Origin: DATBAX01 sp963762965
GTDB lineage: Bacteria > Acidobacteriota > Terriglobia > Terriglobales > Acidobacteriaceae
Assembly (NCBI GenBank): GCA_963762965.1
Contig: CAVXME010000001.1
Span: 434,001-498,000, forward strand
Direction of reading: 5' to 3'
DNA: 64,000 nt
Shown here: piece by piece, positions 52,501 through 61,643 of the stretch
Layout of the letters: each line of letters opens with the position of its first letter
Position numbering within the stretch: the stretch's first letter is position 1
Made by a program: the position numbers and the translations under genes
The notes under the pieces: generated by a model
Databases searched by the model: none
Told to the model about the DNA's origin: nothing
Seen by the model: only the letters and a program-made list of their open reading frames with translations

Positions 52501-53618
52501 CGAATCCATACCGCCCTGCGTCTCGTCACGAAGTTGGCAAACGCCACCACAGCCGCGGTATTCAGCACCACGAAAGTAAACGCCGGATCAGCCAGGCGCG
52601 CCAGAGGTCCTCGCGCCAGTTGGGTCATGGCCAGCAGACCCAGCGCATAAAAAGCCAACTGAAGTCCGAGGGCGACGCGATAGACGGGTTCGCGCAGAAA
52701 AAACGAAGTCACCAACGCCGTCGCCAGCGCAAAAGGCGCCAGCAACCTAAGCAGCTTGTGGCTCACGAACTGAAACCGCAGAGGATTCTCCCTGCCCAAC
52801 AGCCATGGCGCCAGTTGCAGCAACTGATAATTTCCGCTCAGCGTCCGCACCTTGCGGGCAAACTCGCGGCTGGTTCCGAGGTTTGGCAAGTCCCAGGCAT
52901 GTGCTCGCGGGTCAAACACCACTCTCGCTCCTTGGCGAACTACCTGCATCGGGATATAAACATCATCGAGGATGGTCTCTGACGGCACCGGCACCAGCCG
53001 GTTCCGGCGCACCGCATAGAGCGCCCCGGTAGCTCCGACCACCGATCCCGAAGCTGACTCCCACTCGCGGACTTTCTTCTCGATTCTCCAATACAAGCCC
53101 ATCCCTTTCATGGCTTCCCCGGAATCAGGGTCTCCCAGCATGAGTTCCCCGCTGGCGCAGCCGACTGTGGGATCGGCAAAATTCTCCACCAGCAAACGCA
53201 CCGCGTCTGGCTCAATTTTCTGACGGGCATCGTTGAACACGATGATCTCGCCACGTGCCGCTGCAACGGCGTCGTTGATTCCAGCCGCTTTCCCTCGCGC
53301 TTCAGAACTTAGGATTACGCGTACGTTCTCTCGCTTCGCATACTCGGACAGAATTTCGTTGGTGCCGTCCGTCGAGCCATCCGAAGCGATTACGATCTCG
53401 CGCAGATCACTGGGATAGTCCAATGCCAGCAAATTTCGCACCTTGCCATCCAGCGCGCTGGCTTCATTCCGCACTACCATGACGATAGAAATGAACGGTT
53501 TGTACGGCGCCACTTTTACTGGCTTCGCAAACCAGCGGCTGCGCAGCCACAACCACCCCGCATAGCCCAGGTAGGTGTAGGCGATGATCGCCGCCGATGC
53601 CCAGAAAGCGAGTCTCAT
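52497..53618 (-). CDS. Membrane-bound family 2 glycosyltransferase
   Basis: A 373-residue protein with one N-terminal membrane segment (LAFWASAAIIAYTYLGYAGW), a GT-A catalytic domain (ISIVMVVRNEASALDGKVRN, IVIASDGSTDGTNEI, VFNDARQKIEPDAVRLLVE) and three C-terminal membrane segments. This layout fits processive or lipid-carrier GT2 enzymes of EPS loci. It lies between the priming transferase and the GT4 gene, with four-base overlaps on both sides, so it probably adds the second or third sugar. Confidence 0.9.
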   Translation of the reverse strand: MRLAFWASAAIIAYTYLGYAGWLWLRSRWFAKPVKVAPYKPFISIVMVVRNEASALDGKVRNLLALDYPSDLREIVIASDGSTDGTNEILSEYAKRENVRVILSSEARGKAAGINDAVAAARGEIIVFNDARQKIEPDAVRLLVENFADPTVGCASGELMLGDPDSGEAMKGMGLYWRIEKKVREWESASGSVVGATGALYAVRRNRLVPVPSETILDDVYIPMQVVRQGARVVFDPRAHAWDLPNLGTSREFARKVRTLSGNYQLLQLAPWLLGRENPLRFQFVSHKLLRLLAPFALATALVTSFFLREPVYRVALGLQLAFYALGLLAMTQLARGPLARLADPAFTFVVLNTAAVVAFANFVTRRRAVWIR

Positions 53619-54994
53619 TGCGCGCCCCGGCCCAGCAGCACAATCTTGATGGTCTGGAACATGATTAGGATATCCAGGCCGATCGACGCGTTCTTGATGT
53701 AGAACAGGTCGTACTGAAGTTTCTCTTTGGCGTCTTCAATCGTGTTTCCGTACTTATAGCGGACCTGCGCCCAACCCGTAATTCCCGGGCGCACCATGTG
53801 GCGAACCCCGTAATAAGGCAATTCCCGGGTGAGCCATTCCACGAACTCCGGGCGCTCCGGACGTGGGCCCACAAACGCCATGTCACCCTTTAACACGCAC
53901 CACAATTGCGGGATCTCATCGAGCCGGGACGCCCGCAGAAACTTCCCGCCTCGGGTGATGCGCGGATCTTTATCGTCGGCCCAGGTCGGCCCGGTGTCAG
54001 CTTCCGCGTCTTTGCGCATGGTGCGGAATTTGTAGCAGTAAAAAATCGCTCCCCGCCGGCCCACTCGCTTCTGCCGGTAGAGGGCCGGCCCAGGCGAATC
54101 TAATTTGACGGCAAGAATCACGAAGGGAAGGATGGGCAACGCGAGTATCAAGCCGATCAGCGCCACCGAGAAATTCAGCACCCGCCGCATCATGCGGAAA
54201 GGACTGCTGAAACGGAAGCCTTTGGCGAAAATGATCCAGCTGGGATAAAGCTGCTCCACCTCAATTCTGCCCGTGATCTTTTCCAGCCAGGAAGTGGCTT
54301 CTTCAACGTGCACTCCCTGTAACCGGAGTTGCAAGAGTTCCGGCATCGGCATCGCTTCCCGCCGGTCTTGCATGGCCACAATCACGCGGTGGATGGTTTG
54401 TTCCTTGACCAATTCGGTCAAATGCGCCGCCATGCTCTCGCGGCTCACTTCACCTTCCACATTGCCGCTCCAGCCCACCACGTCAATGCCCAACTCGGAG
54501 CGAGTGCGCAGTCCCTGCACCAGCCGCTGTGCCCGTTCGTCCGTGCCCAGCACATAGACGCGTTCCCGCAGGAACGATTGCTGTGACAACCAGGCGTACG
54601 CCGTGCGCCAGCCAAACAGTGCAAAGGTGAGGATGATAAGGCCCGCCAGCGCGGAGGAATTGTTAGGCAGGAAATTGGGAAATGTCCAGGCGATCAGGGC
54701 CAGAAGCAGGGCCAAAAACCCAGGCACCATCAGCAGCCTGAAATACAGTTCGCCTTTCTTGTTCTGGTCAAAGTTGGAAGGATTGTACAAGTCGAACAAG
54801 TGGGAAAACGCCAATACCAGAACCGTCACGATGGAAATCTTGTAATAGCCGTTCTGGTAGTTCAGCAGGATGTACGCATCTTCCGGATGGCGCAGCACCG
54901 TCCCCAGCAGGAACGAGGTCCAGACAATAAGGGCCTCGCCCGCCAGGAGCACCAGCGTGCGGACCGGGTAGTAGACATTGAACAGGCGTATCAC
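53615..54994 (-). CDS. Undecaprenyl-phosphate sugar phosphotransferase (priming transferase)
   Basis: A 459-residue polyprenyl glycosylphosphotransferase. Four to five N-terminal membrane helices, a central nucleotide-binding-like region (YVLGTDERAQRLVQGLRTRS), another hydrophobic segment and the C-terminal bacterial sugar transferase domain: KLDSPGPALYRQKRVGRRG, YKFRTMRKDAE, SRLDEIPQLWCVLKGDMAFV, GPRPERPEFVEW and RPGITGWAQVRYKYGN. It attaches the first sugar phosphate to the lipid carrier. Exosortase clusters carry this class (TIGR03013-like). Start ATG 54994, with 8 bases to the kinase gene upstream. Confidence 0.93.
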   Translation of the reverse strand: MIRLFNVYYPVRTLVLLAGEALIVWTSFLLGTVLRHPEDAYILLNYQNGYYKISIVTVLVLAFSHLFDLYNPSNFDQNKKGELYFRLLMVPGFLALLLALIAWTFPNFLPNNSSALAGLIILTFALFGWRTAYAWLSQQSFLRERVYVLGTDERAQRLVQGLRTRSELGIDVVGWSGNVEGEVSRESMAAHLTELVKEQTIHRVIVAMQDRREAMPMPELLQLRLQGVHVEEATSWLEKITGRIEVEQLYPSWIIFAKGFRFSSPFRMMRRVLNFSVALIGLILALPILPFVILAVKLDSPGPALYRQKRVGRRGAIFYCYKFRTMRKDAEADTGPTWADDKDPRITRGGKFLRASRLDEIPQLWCVLKGDMAFVGPRPERPEFVEWLTRELPYYGVRHMVRPGITGWAQVRYKYGNTIEDAKEKLQYDLFYIKNASIGLDILIMFQTIKIVLLGRGAQ

Positions 54995-55002
54995 AGTTCG
55001 CT

Positions 55003-55911
55003 CTAGGCTTCCGCCTTGCCATTCGGCTTTCCGTAAGCACTGTAGTAATACTCGGTGTAGGGCGAGGACCCGGCTTCGATTCCGTTCAGCACCACGCCTA
55101 CAAGGTTCTTGCCATTAAATTCCTGCCGGGCCTTGCGCGCGATGTCAAATGGCGTGGCGTTGGAACGAACCACCATCAGCACCCCGTCGCAATAGTTGGC
55201 CAGCAACGCCGCGTCGGAAACCGGGACGGCCGGCGGCGAATCAATAATGATCCAGTCAAACAGAGGTTCCACCCGGCTGAGCAGAAACTTCAAGCGTCCG
55301 TTGGCCACCAGCTCACCCGGATTGGTCATCGCTTTTCCGGACGGAATAAAGAACAAGTTCTCCATGGGTCCACGCTGCATCACCCCGAACTCGTCGTTCT
55401 CCCCGCGCAGGTATTCCGCCAGCCCGGGAGTCGAGGTCGTCCCAAAGTTGTTATGAAGTTGTGGCCCGCGCAGGTCGGCGTCAATCAGTAACACCCGTCT
55501 TCCCTGCTGACGCACGATCACCTGCGCCAGGTTGGCCGCTACAAACGATTTGCCTTCCTTGGGCAGCGAGCTTGAGATCAACAGTTTCCGCAGTCCCTGT
55601 TTTTCCCTGATCTGGTAAAGCCGCGAACGCAGCGTGCGGAATTCCTCGGTCCCATACGCCTGCTCGTCAGCACCAAAGAACAACATGGTCTTAGGGTCGG
55701 GATGCCATAAGCCCTGGGGGCAGCGCGCCAGAAGTGTCTCAAAACTGTAGCCCCCGCCGAAGGACGGGCCTGTCGAAGCCGCCATGCCTGCCGTTGCCTG
55801 TGGCGCATACTCCGGGCCAGAGTTGGCATTCCCGTCGGGGCCCTCGCTCATTCCCTGCGATGCCGCCCGCTCCAGTTCTGCTTTCTTGAGTGCCTCATGA
55901 ATCCGGCTCAT
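55003..55911 (-). CDS. CpsD/CapB-type tyrosine kinase (exosortase-cluster form)
   Basis: A 302-residue cytoplasmic P-loop kinase. It has SRIHEALKKAELE at the N terminus, typical of this cluster form, Walker A SSLPKEGKSFVAANLA near 115, Walker A' LLIDADLRGPQ and Walker B WIIIDSPPAVPVS. The C-terminal tail is Tyr-rich (SPYTEYYYSAYGK), the expected autophosphorylation site. It is encoded separately from the chain-length protein at 56871, with which it should interact to control polymer length and export. Its ATG overlaps the stop of the ATPase gene (ATGA). Confidence 0.92.
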   Translation of the reverse strand: MSRIHEALKKAELERAASQGMSEGPDGNANSGPEYAPQATAGMAASTGPSFGGGYSFETLLARCPQGLWHPDPKTMLFFGADEQAYGTEEFRTLRSRLYQIREKQGLRKLLISSSLPKEGKSFVAANLAQVIVRQQGRRVLLIDADLRGPQLHNNFGTTSTPGLAEYLRGENDEFGVMQRGPMENLFFIPSGKAMTNPGELVANGRLKFLLSRVEPLFDWIIIDSPPAVPVSDAALLANYCDGVLMVVRSNATPFDIARKARQEFNGKNLVGVVLNGIEAGSSPYTEYYYSAYGKPNGKAEA

Positions 55912-56864
55912 AGTTTCCTTTCCTTGGGTAGCCCGTGTTCTGACTCGCGTAAGCGGTCAGCTAAATTGGCGAGAGTTTTCAAAGCATCCACCAGATCGAA
56001 TTTTTCCGCCGCTCCTGACGGAACCATTTCTGTTTCCGCTGTGGCCATCGGGCTATCGCTCAGGTCAAAGTCGCGAGCCACACCTTCCACCACGCTTTTC
56101 GTGACCACTCGCTGTTGGTCCACAAATGCGCTCACCAGACAGTGCTCACACAGCAGATTGACCACGCGCGGAATGCCGCCGGAGTAAAGGTGGATCGCTT
56201 CCAGCGCATCGGCATCGAATATCTGCTGGCCATTGGATCCCGCGATCCGCAGCCGCTGCGCCACGTACGCCTTGGCTTCTTCCGCCGAGAGAACATGGGT
56301 TTTGGCCCGCAGCGTCAGCCTTTGCCGCAACTGCCGCAAATTCGGCTGCTTCAATCGGTGCTCCAGTTCCGGCTGTCCCACCAGGACGATCTGCAACAGC
56401 TTTTCCGTGAACGTTTCCAGGTTGGTCATCAGCCGGATCTCTTCCAGCAGTTCGTCGGAGAGATTTTGCGCTTCGTCCACGATCAATACCGCAGTCTCTC
56501 CCGCCCGATAGCGATCGAGCAGCCAGTTGTAAAGCCGCAGCAGAATCTGGCTCTTTGATTTCGAATCGCAGGCGATCCCGAAATCGGTCATCATGTAGTC
56601 CAGAAACTGAGGCACATTCATCCGCGAGTTGAAGACAAATGCGGTGGCCACCTGTTGCAAGCGCAACCATTCCAGCAGCTTGTTCACCAGCGTGGTCTTG
56701 CCCGTTCCCACTTCTCCCGTCAGCAGCACGAACCCCTTGCGGCTCTGGATGCCGTAGGTGAGGCACGCCAAAGCTTCCTCCGTATGCCGCGTTAGAAACA
56801 AGTATCGCGGGTCCGGATTTACGTTGAACGGGTTGGCTCGCAGTCCAAAAAATTCTTTATACAT
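55908..56864 (-). CDS. ExeA-like AAA ATPase (exosortase-cluster form)
   Basis: A 318-residue AAA protein. It starts MYKEFFGLRANPFNVNPDPR, the common opening of ExeA/GspA-like ATPases, followed by Walker A LTGEVGTGKTTLVNKL near 50, Walker B AVLIVDEAQNLSDELLEEI and a sensor region (QIVLVGQPELEHRL). No membrane segment or peptidoglycan-binding domain. In exosortase EPS clusters this ATPase stands between the kinase and the chain-length gene, as here, but its precise role in export is not known. Confidence 0.93.
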   Translation of the reverse strand: MYKEFFGLRANPFNVNPDPRYLFLTRHTEEALACLTYGIQSRKGFVLLTGEVGTGKTTLVNKLLEWLRLQQVATAFVFNSRMNVPQFLDYMMTDFGIACDSKSKSQILLRLYNWLLDRYRAGETAVLIVDEAQNLSDELLEEIRLMTNLETFTEKLLQIVLVGQPELEHRLKQPNLRQLRQRLTLRAKTHVLSAEEAKAYVAQRLRIAGSNGQQIFDADALEAIHLYSGGIPRVVNLLCEHCLVSAFVDQQRVVTKSVVEGVARDFDLSDSPMATAETEMVPSGAAEKFDLVDALKTLANLADRLRESEHGLPKERKL

Positions 56865-56870
56865 GGGACG

Positions 56871-58415
56871 TTAGACCTCGACTATTTCCTTGTTCGCACC
56901 GGCCCGGCTGCGGGGACGGAGGTGCAACCTTCCATCGCTCATCCGGTCGTCCGCGTCGGCCCCAATCCAGGGCACGGAAACCAACGTGGGCAGTTCCAGG
57001 GCGGCCAGCACATCCTGCTCGCTGCGGATGGATTTGTCGCGCAGTTCCAGCCACAACACCAGCACCAGTCCCAGGCCGAGTCCGGCGCCGAGTCCCCCCG
57101 CCGCGAACATCCAGCGCACCGGGAAGCTGGGCGAATCCGGCAAGCTGGCAGCGTTCAGTAAATTCATCTGTTCGCCCTGTTGCCGCCGTTCCATGTCGGT
57201 TTGCATCTCGGACTGGCTTTTCTTGGCCAGCAAATCGTCGTAAAACTTCTGCGCCGTGTCGTAGTCCCGGGTCAGTTGCTTGTATTCCTCTTCCACCGCC
57301 GGACTGAGATTTACCCGGCCCTGGTAGGTCTGAATACTCTCCTGCAACCGCTTCTGGTCGCGCGTCGCCTGCGCAATCGCATCGCTATATTGATGGATCT
57401 GCACTCGCAATTGCTGGATCTCCGGCGGTTCCGAAACTCCGGCTTTTTCCGTGGTATCGGTGCTGCCCGCGGCGGCTTTGTCCATCTCATTCAGCTTGCG
57501 CTGGGTTTGGGCGATATCGCTTTTGGTTTTTATGACATCTGGATAGTCGTCGGTGTAGCGGGCCTGTAGCGCCAGCAGCTGGGCTTGCAGGGCAGCCAAC
57601 TGTTGTTGCAGAGTCTGAGGATTGGTCGAGTTTTGTGTCGACCTCCACGCCGCCAATTGCTGGGCCAGCATGGATTCCGTATACGACTTGTCTTGCTCGG
57701 CCCGGTTCAGGGTTTGTGTATTCGCATCGAGTTGCGAATTCAGCCCTTGCAGCAGCTTCATGTTGTTGTCTTCGTCGCCCGGCAACTGCCCCATGTGCAA
57801 TCTCTTAAAGTCCGCCAGCTTGCTGTCCTGACTGTTGAGATCGCTCTTGGCGGCATCGAGCTGCCGCGAGAGAAAGTCCGTGGTGCTGCGCGCCACGTCG
57901 CCCCGCGACCGCAGGTTGTCCAGGGTCATCATCGAGGTAATTTCGTCGCAAATCAGCTTCGCGGTTTTGGGATTGTCCCAGGTAACGTTCACATTGAACC
58001 CTGGGGCTTCGCTGGTATCTCCAGGCTTTTTAGGCTTGCCCGGCGTTGCCGTCTGCACCAGCTGGACGGTAACTGCCTGGTTGATTTTGTCGATCAAATC
58101 GTCGACGTTCTTCCCCTTCGGGGCCAGGCCCAGGCGATCGATCATGGGCTGCAACTCGGCCCGGCTCAGCACCTGTTGTTGCAGGCTGGCAATGCGCGGT
58201 GCCAGGTCTTCGGTGACCACCGGCTTCACATAATCCCCCGGCACCTGCTGTTCCGCGATTTGCACCAGCGAGGTGGCGGTGTACTTGGCGGGAAAGGCGT
58301 AGGAGATCAGGAAGCCGACAATGGGCGCCAGCAGCGTCGGGATCAGAATTATCTTCATCCGCCGGCGCAAAATCGCCAGATAATCGTCAACCGTCAATTC
58401 GCGATTTTCAATCAT
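56871..58415 (-). CDS. Chain-length determinant / polysaccharide co-polymerase (Wzz/GumC type)
   Basis: A 514-residue inner-membrane protein starting at ATG 58415 (GGGAAG six bases upstream; the open frame extends to 58538 within the barrel gene and is not supported). It has the Wzz start (ELTVDDYLAILRRRMKII), a first membrane helix (IPTLLAPIVGFLISYAF), a long periplasmic coiled coil from about 190 to 400 rich in Gln and Leu, and a second membrane helix (MFAAGGLGAGLGLGLVLVLW). No kinase domain is fused; the partner kinase is encoded two genes on. It sets polymer length and links to the export protein. Confidence 0.9.
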   Translation of the reverse strand: MIENRELTVDDYLAILRRRMKIILIPTLLAPIVGFLISYAFPAKYTATSLVQIAEQQVPGDYVKPVVTEDLAPRIASLQQQVLSRAELQPMIDRLGLAPKGKNVDDLIDKINQAVTVQLVQTATPGKPKKPGDTSEAPGFNVNVTWDNPKTAKLICDEITSMMTLDNLRSRGDVARSTTDFLSRQLDAAKSDLNSQDSKLADFKRLHMGQLPGDEDNNMKLLQGLNSQLDANTQTLNRAEQDKSYTESMLAQQLAAWRSTQNSTNPQTLQQQLAALQAQLLALQARYTDDYPDVIKTKSDIAQTQRKLNEMDKAAAGSTDTTEKAGVSEPPEIQQLRVQIHQYSDAIAQATRDQKRLQESIQTYQGRVNLSPAVEEEYKQLTRDYDTAQKFYDDLLAKKSQSEMQTDMERRQQGEQMNLLNAASLPDSPSFPVRWMFAAGGLGAGLGLGLVLVLWLELRDKSIRSEQDVLAALELPTLVSVPWIGADADDRMSDGRLHLRPRSRAGANKEIVEV

Positions 58416-58462
58416 TTCTATCTTCCCGTTCTGGCCACCCACATAGGGGACTGGCCCTGCAA

Positions 58463-59947
58463 TTAGTCGATCCGAATCGGACGAGGATGCCAATCCAAGC
58501 CGATGATGATGGTGTGCCGCTGCGAACTCCGTCCACATTCTGTGGGATCAGTCAGGCTGCAAACCGGCACATCGAAACTTATATCGCCGTACTGGTACGT
58601 GAGATAACCATCCAGATATCGTCCGAACAGCCGGCGCAATCCAAAGCCCGCATATTCGTCCTGAAATGAATTGGGAGTTCCTGGAGTACCACTCGGCACC
58701 AGGCGTGTATTGTGGGTGAATCCTACATCTCCGTTGATCGTCAACAAACGGTTCAGAGGGTGCGTCAGGGAAATCCGGGCAACGTTCGTTGTCGCTCCCC
58801 CGAAAAAACCGGACCCATTGGTACTGAGCCGGTCGTACGTTGCGTTCAGCGTAGCCCTGGGAAAACGATACCGCAGCGATGCCCGGCCAGTGCCCGTGAT
58901 CTGACGAATGTCTGCGGCGCCGGTTTGCTGGATCTCGGTGACCTGCGGTCCACCACCCAACTGCAAATCCATGCGGCCTGATATCCGGTGGCCATAGAGG
59001 ACATGAACATGGTTGGTGGTGAACGAACCCAGAGACGTAACGGGATAACTGAAGTCCTGATATCCGTAAACCAATGCGATCTGGTCACGCCGGCCCAACT
59101 GGTAGTTGTATCCAACCTGCGCCGCAATCTGGTTGCTATTAATTAAGCATGCGGTCCCGATTGAGGGAACACAGCCCGACGGGTTGTCGGTGAAATTTGT
59201 CAGTCCATACGATCCCGTCACCGTGACCGAAGAGCGCGGGTTCAACAGCTCAGTCAGCTCAACCAACGCCGTGTTTGTGATTCGGGGATCCTGTCCGAGG
59301 GAACCGTATTGGCCCGCACTGAAGAAAGTGCCGCCGCCAACGTCCTCGATCCCACCCACATTCCCGAAGCCGCCGAGGTCGTAACCACCTTCGCCACCGA
59401 AAGCGCCATATCCGAAGGTCCCTTCCGGCAAATAACTAAAAGTATCCCGGAAGCTCACTTGTCCGGTGCGCCATCGGATGCGTTGATCGACATCGAGGGC
59501 GTGAATCTGCGCAGCAGTGCGGGAAAAATTCTCATAGATAGCCGCACCGCCCGCGTAGTCGAGACTAAGATCGAAATTTTTCCACAACCTCTGCATCTGA
59601 AGGCTGCCGAGAGCTCGGCTTACGGAACGAATGGGGTCTTTCCCCACCAGGCTTCCCGAGAGGTCCGTGTCCGCTGTATCGAGGATGTGTACGCCTGGGA
59701 GCAGGAAACTTCGGGATGCCAGACCTGGCTCCAGCGCGGGCTGGTCCAAGCCGGAAAGGGGCGGGTTCTCAATGGTCTGTGCTACTGAGTCCGGACCCAG
59801 CGCGGGGGCCGGAGCGGCAGGCTGCTGGCCTGCGTCCACGGGTGGTTGGCTGTCTGCCGGCTGCTGACTGTCGCCAGTTTGCGCCCAGCCGGTTCCCAGC
59901 GCGATCGCAACCAACAGAACTACGTAAATGAAATGCTGTTTTTTCAT
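58463..59947 (-). CDS. Outer-membrane beta-barrel protein of exosortase EPS cluster
   Basis: A 494-residue protein with a signal peptide (FIYVVLLVAIALGTGWAQ), a Pro/Gln-rich linker and a long series of amphipathic strands ending in an aromatic/hydrophobic pattern (IIIGLDWHPRPIRID). Strand-turn-strand repeats such as QIALVYGYQDFSY, GRASLRYRFPRATLNATYD and YLDGYLTYQYGDISF point to a barrel of 14 or more strands. Proteins of this kind (TIGR03016-like) take the place of a dedicated outer-membrane secretin in exosortase EPS clusters. ATG 59947 lies 7 bases after the export-protein stop. Confidence 0.82.
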   Translation of the reverse strand: MKKQHFIYVVLLVAIALGTGWAQTGDSQQPADSQPPVDAGQQPAAPAPALGPDSVAQTIENPPLSGLDQPALEPGLASRSFLLPGVHILDTADTDLSGSLVGKDPIRSVSRALGSLQMQRLWKNFDLSLDYAGGAAIYENFSRTAAQIHALDVDQRIRWRTGQVSFRDTFSYLPEGTFGYGAFGGEGGYDLGGFGNVGGIEDVGGGTFFSAGQYGSLGQDPRITNTALVELTELLNPRSSVTVTGSYGLTNFTDNPSGCVPSIGTACLINSNQIAAQVGYNYQLGRRDQIALVYGYQDFSYPVTSLGSFTTNHVHVLYGHRISGRMDLQLGGGPQVTEIQQTGAADIRQITGTGRASLRYRFPRATLNATYDRLSTNGSGFFGGATTNVARISLTHPLNRLLTINGDVGFTHNTRLVPSGTPGTPNSFQDEYAGFGLRRLFGRYLDGYLTYQYGDISFDVPVCSLTDPTECGRSSQRHTIIIGLDWHPRPIRID

Positions 59948-59954
59948 AATAGGT

Positions 59955-60551
59955 TTACGGGACAACAACGGTGTCTCCAGGCTTCAGCGGGATATTTTGT
60001 CCCATCGACTCGCCTTTAATGAGTTGCTTGTAATTGACCGGCATCTTCACTTGCTTGCCGTTCTCGGTACGCAATACGTAAATATTCTTGGTATTCGCAA
60101 ACTGCGTGAATCCCGCAGTTGATAGCGCTTGCAGTACCGTCATCCCGGGCAGCAGGTTCATGGAGCCGGTATGCAGTACTTCCCCGATCACGTAGACCCG
60201 TTGGCTGTTCATCGCCGTCACCACCACGGTGACTCGCGGATCGGCGAGATATTTCTTCAATTTTTCAGTGAGATCGGCGCGCAATTCCATGGGAGTCAAC
60301 CCGGCTGCCTTCACGTCATTCAGCAATGGCAGCGAGATCATGCCGTCGGCGCGGACGGGCAGGGTGGCTGTAAGGTCAGGTTCCTTCCAGACGCTGACGT
60401 GCAGCGTGTCATCCGGCCCGATCCGGTAAGTCGTGTCGGCTGCCGTGTCTGCTGTGTCTGCGGGTTTGTCTTTCGCAGCGTCCTGGGCCCAGCCCGGCAG
60501 TGCCATTGAGCACAGCAGCAACCCTGTGGCGAATACGATCTTTCCCTTCAT
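59955..60551 (-). CDS. Polysaccharide export protein (Wza-like, short form)
   Basis: A 198-residue protein with a signal peptide (VFATGLLLCSMALPGWAQ), a polysaccharide-export domain (YRIGPDDTLHVSVWKEPDL, AGLTPMELRADLTEKLKKYL) and an SLBB segment (RVYVIGEVLHTGSMNLLPGM). It lacks the long C-terminal helix of full-size Wza, as usual for exosortase-cluster members, so export probably needs the barrel protein encoded next. The start is taken as ATG 60551; the frame is open upstream to 60608 but that part overlaps the regulator gene. Confidence 0.9.
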   Translation of the reverse strand: MKGKIVFATGLLLCSMALPGWAQDAAKDKPADTADTAADTTYRIGPDDTLHVSVWKEPDLTATLPVRADGMISLPLLNDVKAAGLTPMELRADLTEKLKKYLADPRVTVVVTAMNSQRVYVIGEVLHTGSMNLLPGMTVLQALSTAGFTQFANTKNIYVLRTENGKQVKMPVNYKQLIKGESMGQNIPLKPGDTVVVP

Positions 60552-60588
60552 AACTTTCACTTTCTCCACTCTCACTTTCTCCCCGGAG

Positions 60589-61563
60589 CTACGACACTCC
60601 ATATTCACCGCAACCGATCTGTTTGAGCTTGTAGAGCAACGCTTTGTAACTGATCTGCAACTCCTGCGCCGCCCGGCGCCGGTTCCAGCGAGTGCGGGTC
60701 AGCACCTTCAAAATCAATTCCTTCTCCGCTTCGCGCGAAGCGGCGCGCGCCGCTTGCTTCAACGAAACTCTTTCTCCATTGCTGCTCGAGCGATCGGACT
60801 TGGTCAGCAGCGCCCGCAGGCCACCCATGGCCACGGCTTCGTCCCCCAGTGCGACAATCGCTTTTGCTGCGTCCGCCAGCTCGCGAACATTTCCCGGCCA
60901 GCCATAATCGTTAAACAACTGTTGCGTTTGCGCACTCAAGTCTGGCACCGGACGGTGGAAATCATGCGCATACTTCGCCAGAAAAAAATTCATAAAGTAC
61001 GGAATGTCCTCTTTGCGCTGGCGCAACGGCGGCAACCGCAAACACACGCCGCTGATCCGGTAATACAGGTCTTCCCGAAACCGGCGCAGCCGCACTTCTG
61101 ATTCGAGATCACTGGCACTGCCGCAAATCAAACGGGCACGCAGAGGCAAACTTCCATTCTCGTTTTTCTTGTTCTCCTCTGGCCCCGACAACTTCTCGAT
61201 CAACCGGCTCTGACTGGCTGGATCCAGGTCGCTGATTTCCTCCAGGAACACCGTACCCTGGCCCCACCGCACCTCTCGTCCATCGGTCTCAAAATCTGCC
61301 GGCTTCAGCTCGGTACAACGGACAATGCGAAACTCTTCCCCACCCCGGCTCGAAGTATCATGAATCCTGCGGGCTATGGTTCGCTTTCCTGCTCCCGCCT
61401 CACCTAGCAGCAGAACCGGTACCGTGCTTTCGGCCAGCTCCCGGATGACGACCTCCAGGGCCCTCATACTGGGGCTGTTCCCTTCCAGGAACCCGAGGCC
61501 TCCGGTTTCTGCCTTTGGACTCGCGACCATAGATTCGCTTTTAAGGAGAAAGTTTGGTTCCAT
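60589..61563 (-). CDS. AAA+/Fis-type transcription regulator lacking GAFTGA
   Basis: A 324-residue protein with the AAA+ domain of NtrC-like activators: Walker A LLLGEAGAGKRTIARRIH, Walker B GTVFLEEISDLDP, arginine-finger region RRFREDLYYRISG, sensor PGNVRELADAAKAIV, and a C-terminal Fis HTH (RWNRRRAAQELQISYKALLY). Between the CTEL segment and Walker B there are only about 16-18 residues; the L1 loop that carries GAFTGA is missing. It should therefore not contact sigma-54 and may act as a different kind of regulator. No receiver or GAF domain. Start ATG 61563 chosen; the frame is open to 61722. First gene of the EPS operon. Confidence 0.85.
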   Translation of the reverse strand: MEPNFLLKSESMVASPKAETGGLGFLEGNSPSMRALEVVIRELAESTVPVLLLGEAGAGKRTIARRIHDTSSRGGEEFRIVRCTELKPADFETDGREVRWGQGTVFLEEISDLDPASQSRLIEKLSGPEENKKNENGSLPLRARLICGSASDLESEVRLRRFREDLYYRISGVCLRLPPLRQRKEDIPYFMNFFLAKYAHDFHRPVPDLSAQTQQLFNDYGWPGNVRELADAAKAIVALGDEAVAMGGLRALLTKSDRSSSNGERVSLKQAARAASREAEKELILKVLTRTRWNRRRAAQELQISYKALLYKLKQIGCGEYGVS

Positions 61564-61627
61564 ATGATGAAGCTCGCTCAGCCTGGGGGGACGCGGCTGT
61601 GCAGACAAATGCCGACCACTATTGTAG

Positions 61628-61643
61628 AGCACGGTGGTTGCCA
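61628..61643 (-). promoter_or_regulatory. Candidate sigma-54 promoter of the minus-strand EPS operon
   Basis: On the minus strand: TGGCAACCACCGTGCT, with a perfect TGGCA, GG-N10-GC spacing and TGCT, and three other mismatches. The start would be near 61617, giving a leader of about 54 bases to ATG 61563, close to the leader length predicted for the site at 38401. The rest of the divergent gap to 61932 is A+T-rich around 61680-61850 with no other convincing element. Confidence 0.38.

Noticed and set aside
58416..58538. Upstream extension of the chain-length protein
   Set aside because: It overlaps the barrel gene and has a His/Ser-rich composition; ATG 58415 has a ribosome site and opens directly with the Wzz domain.
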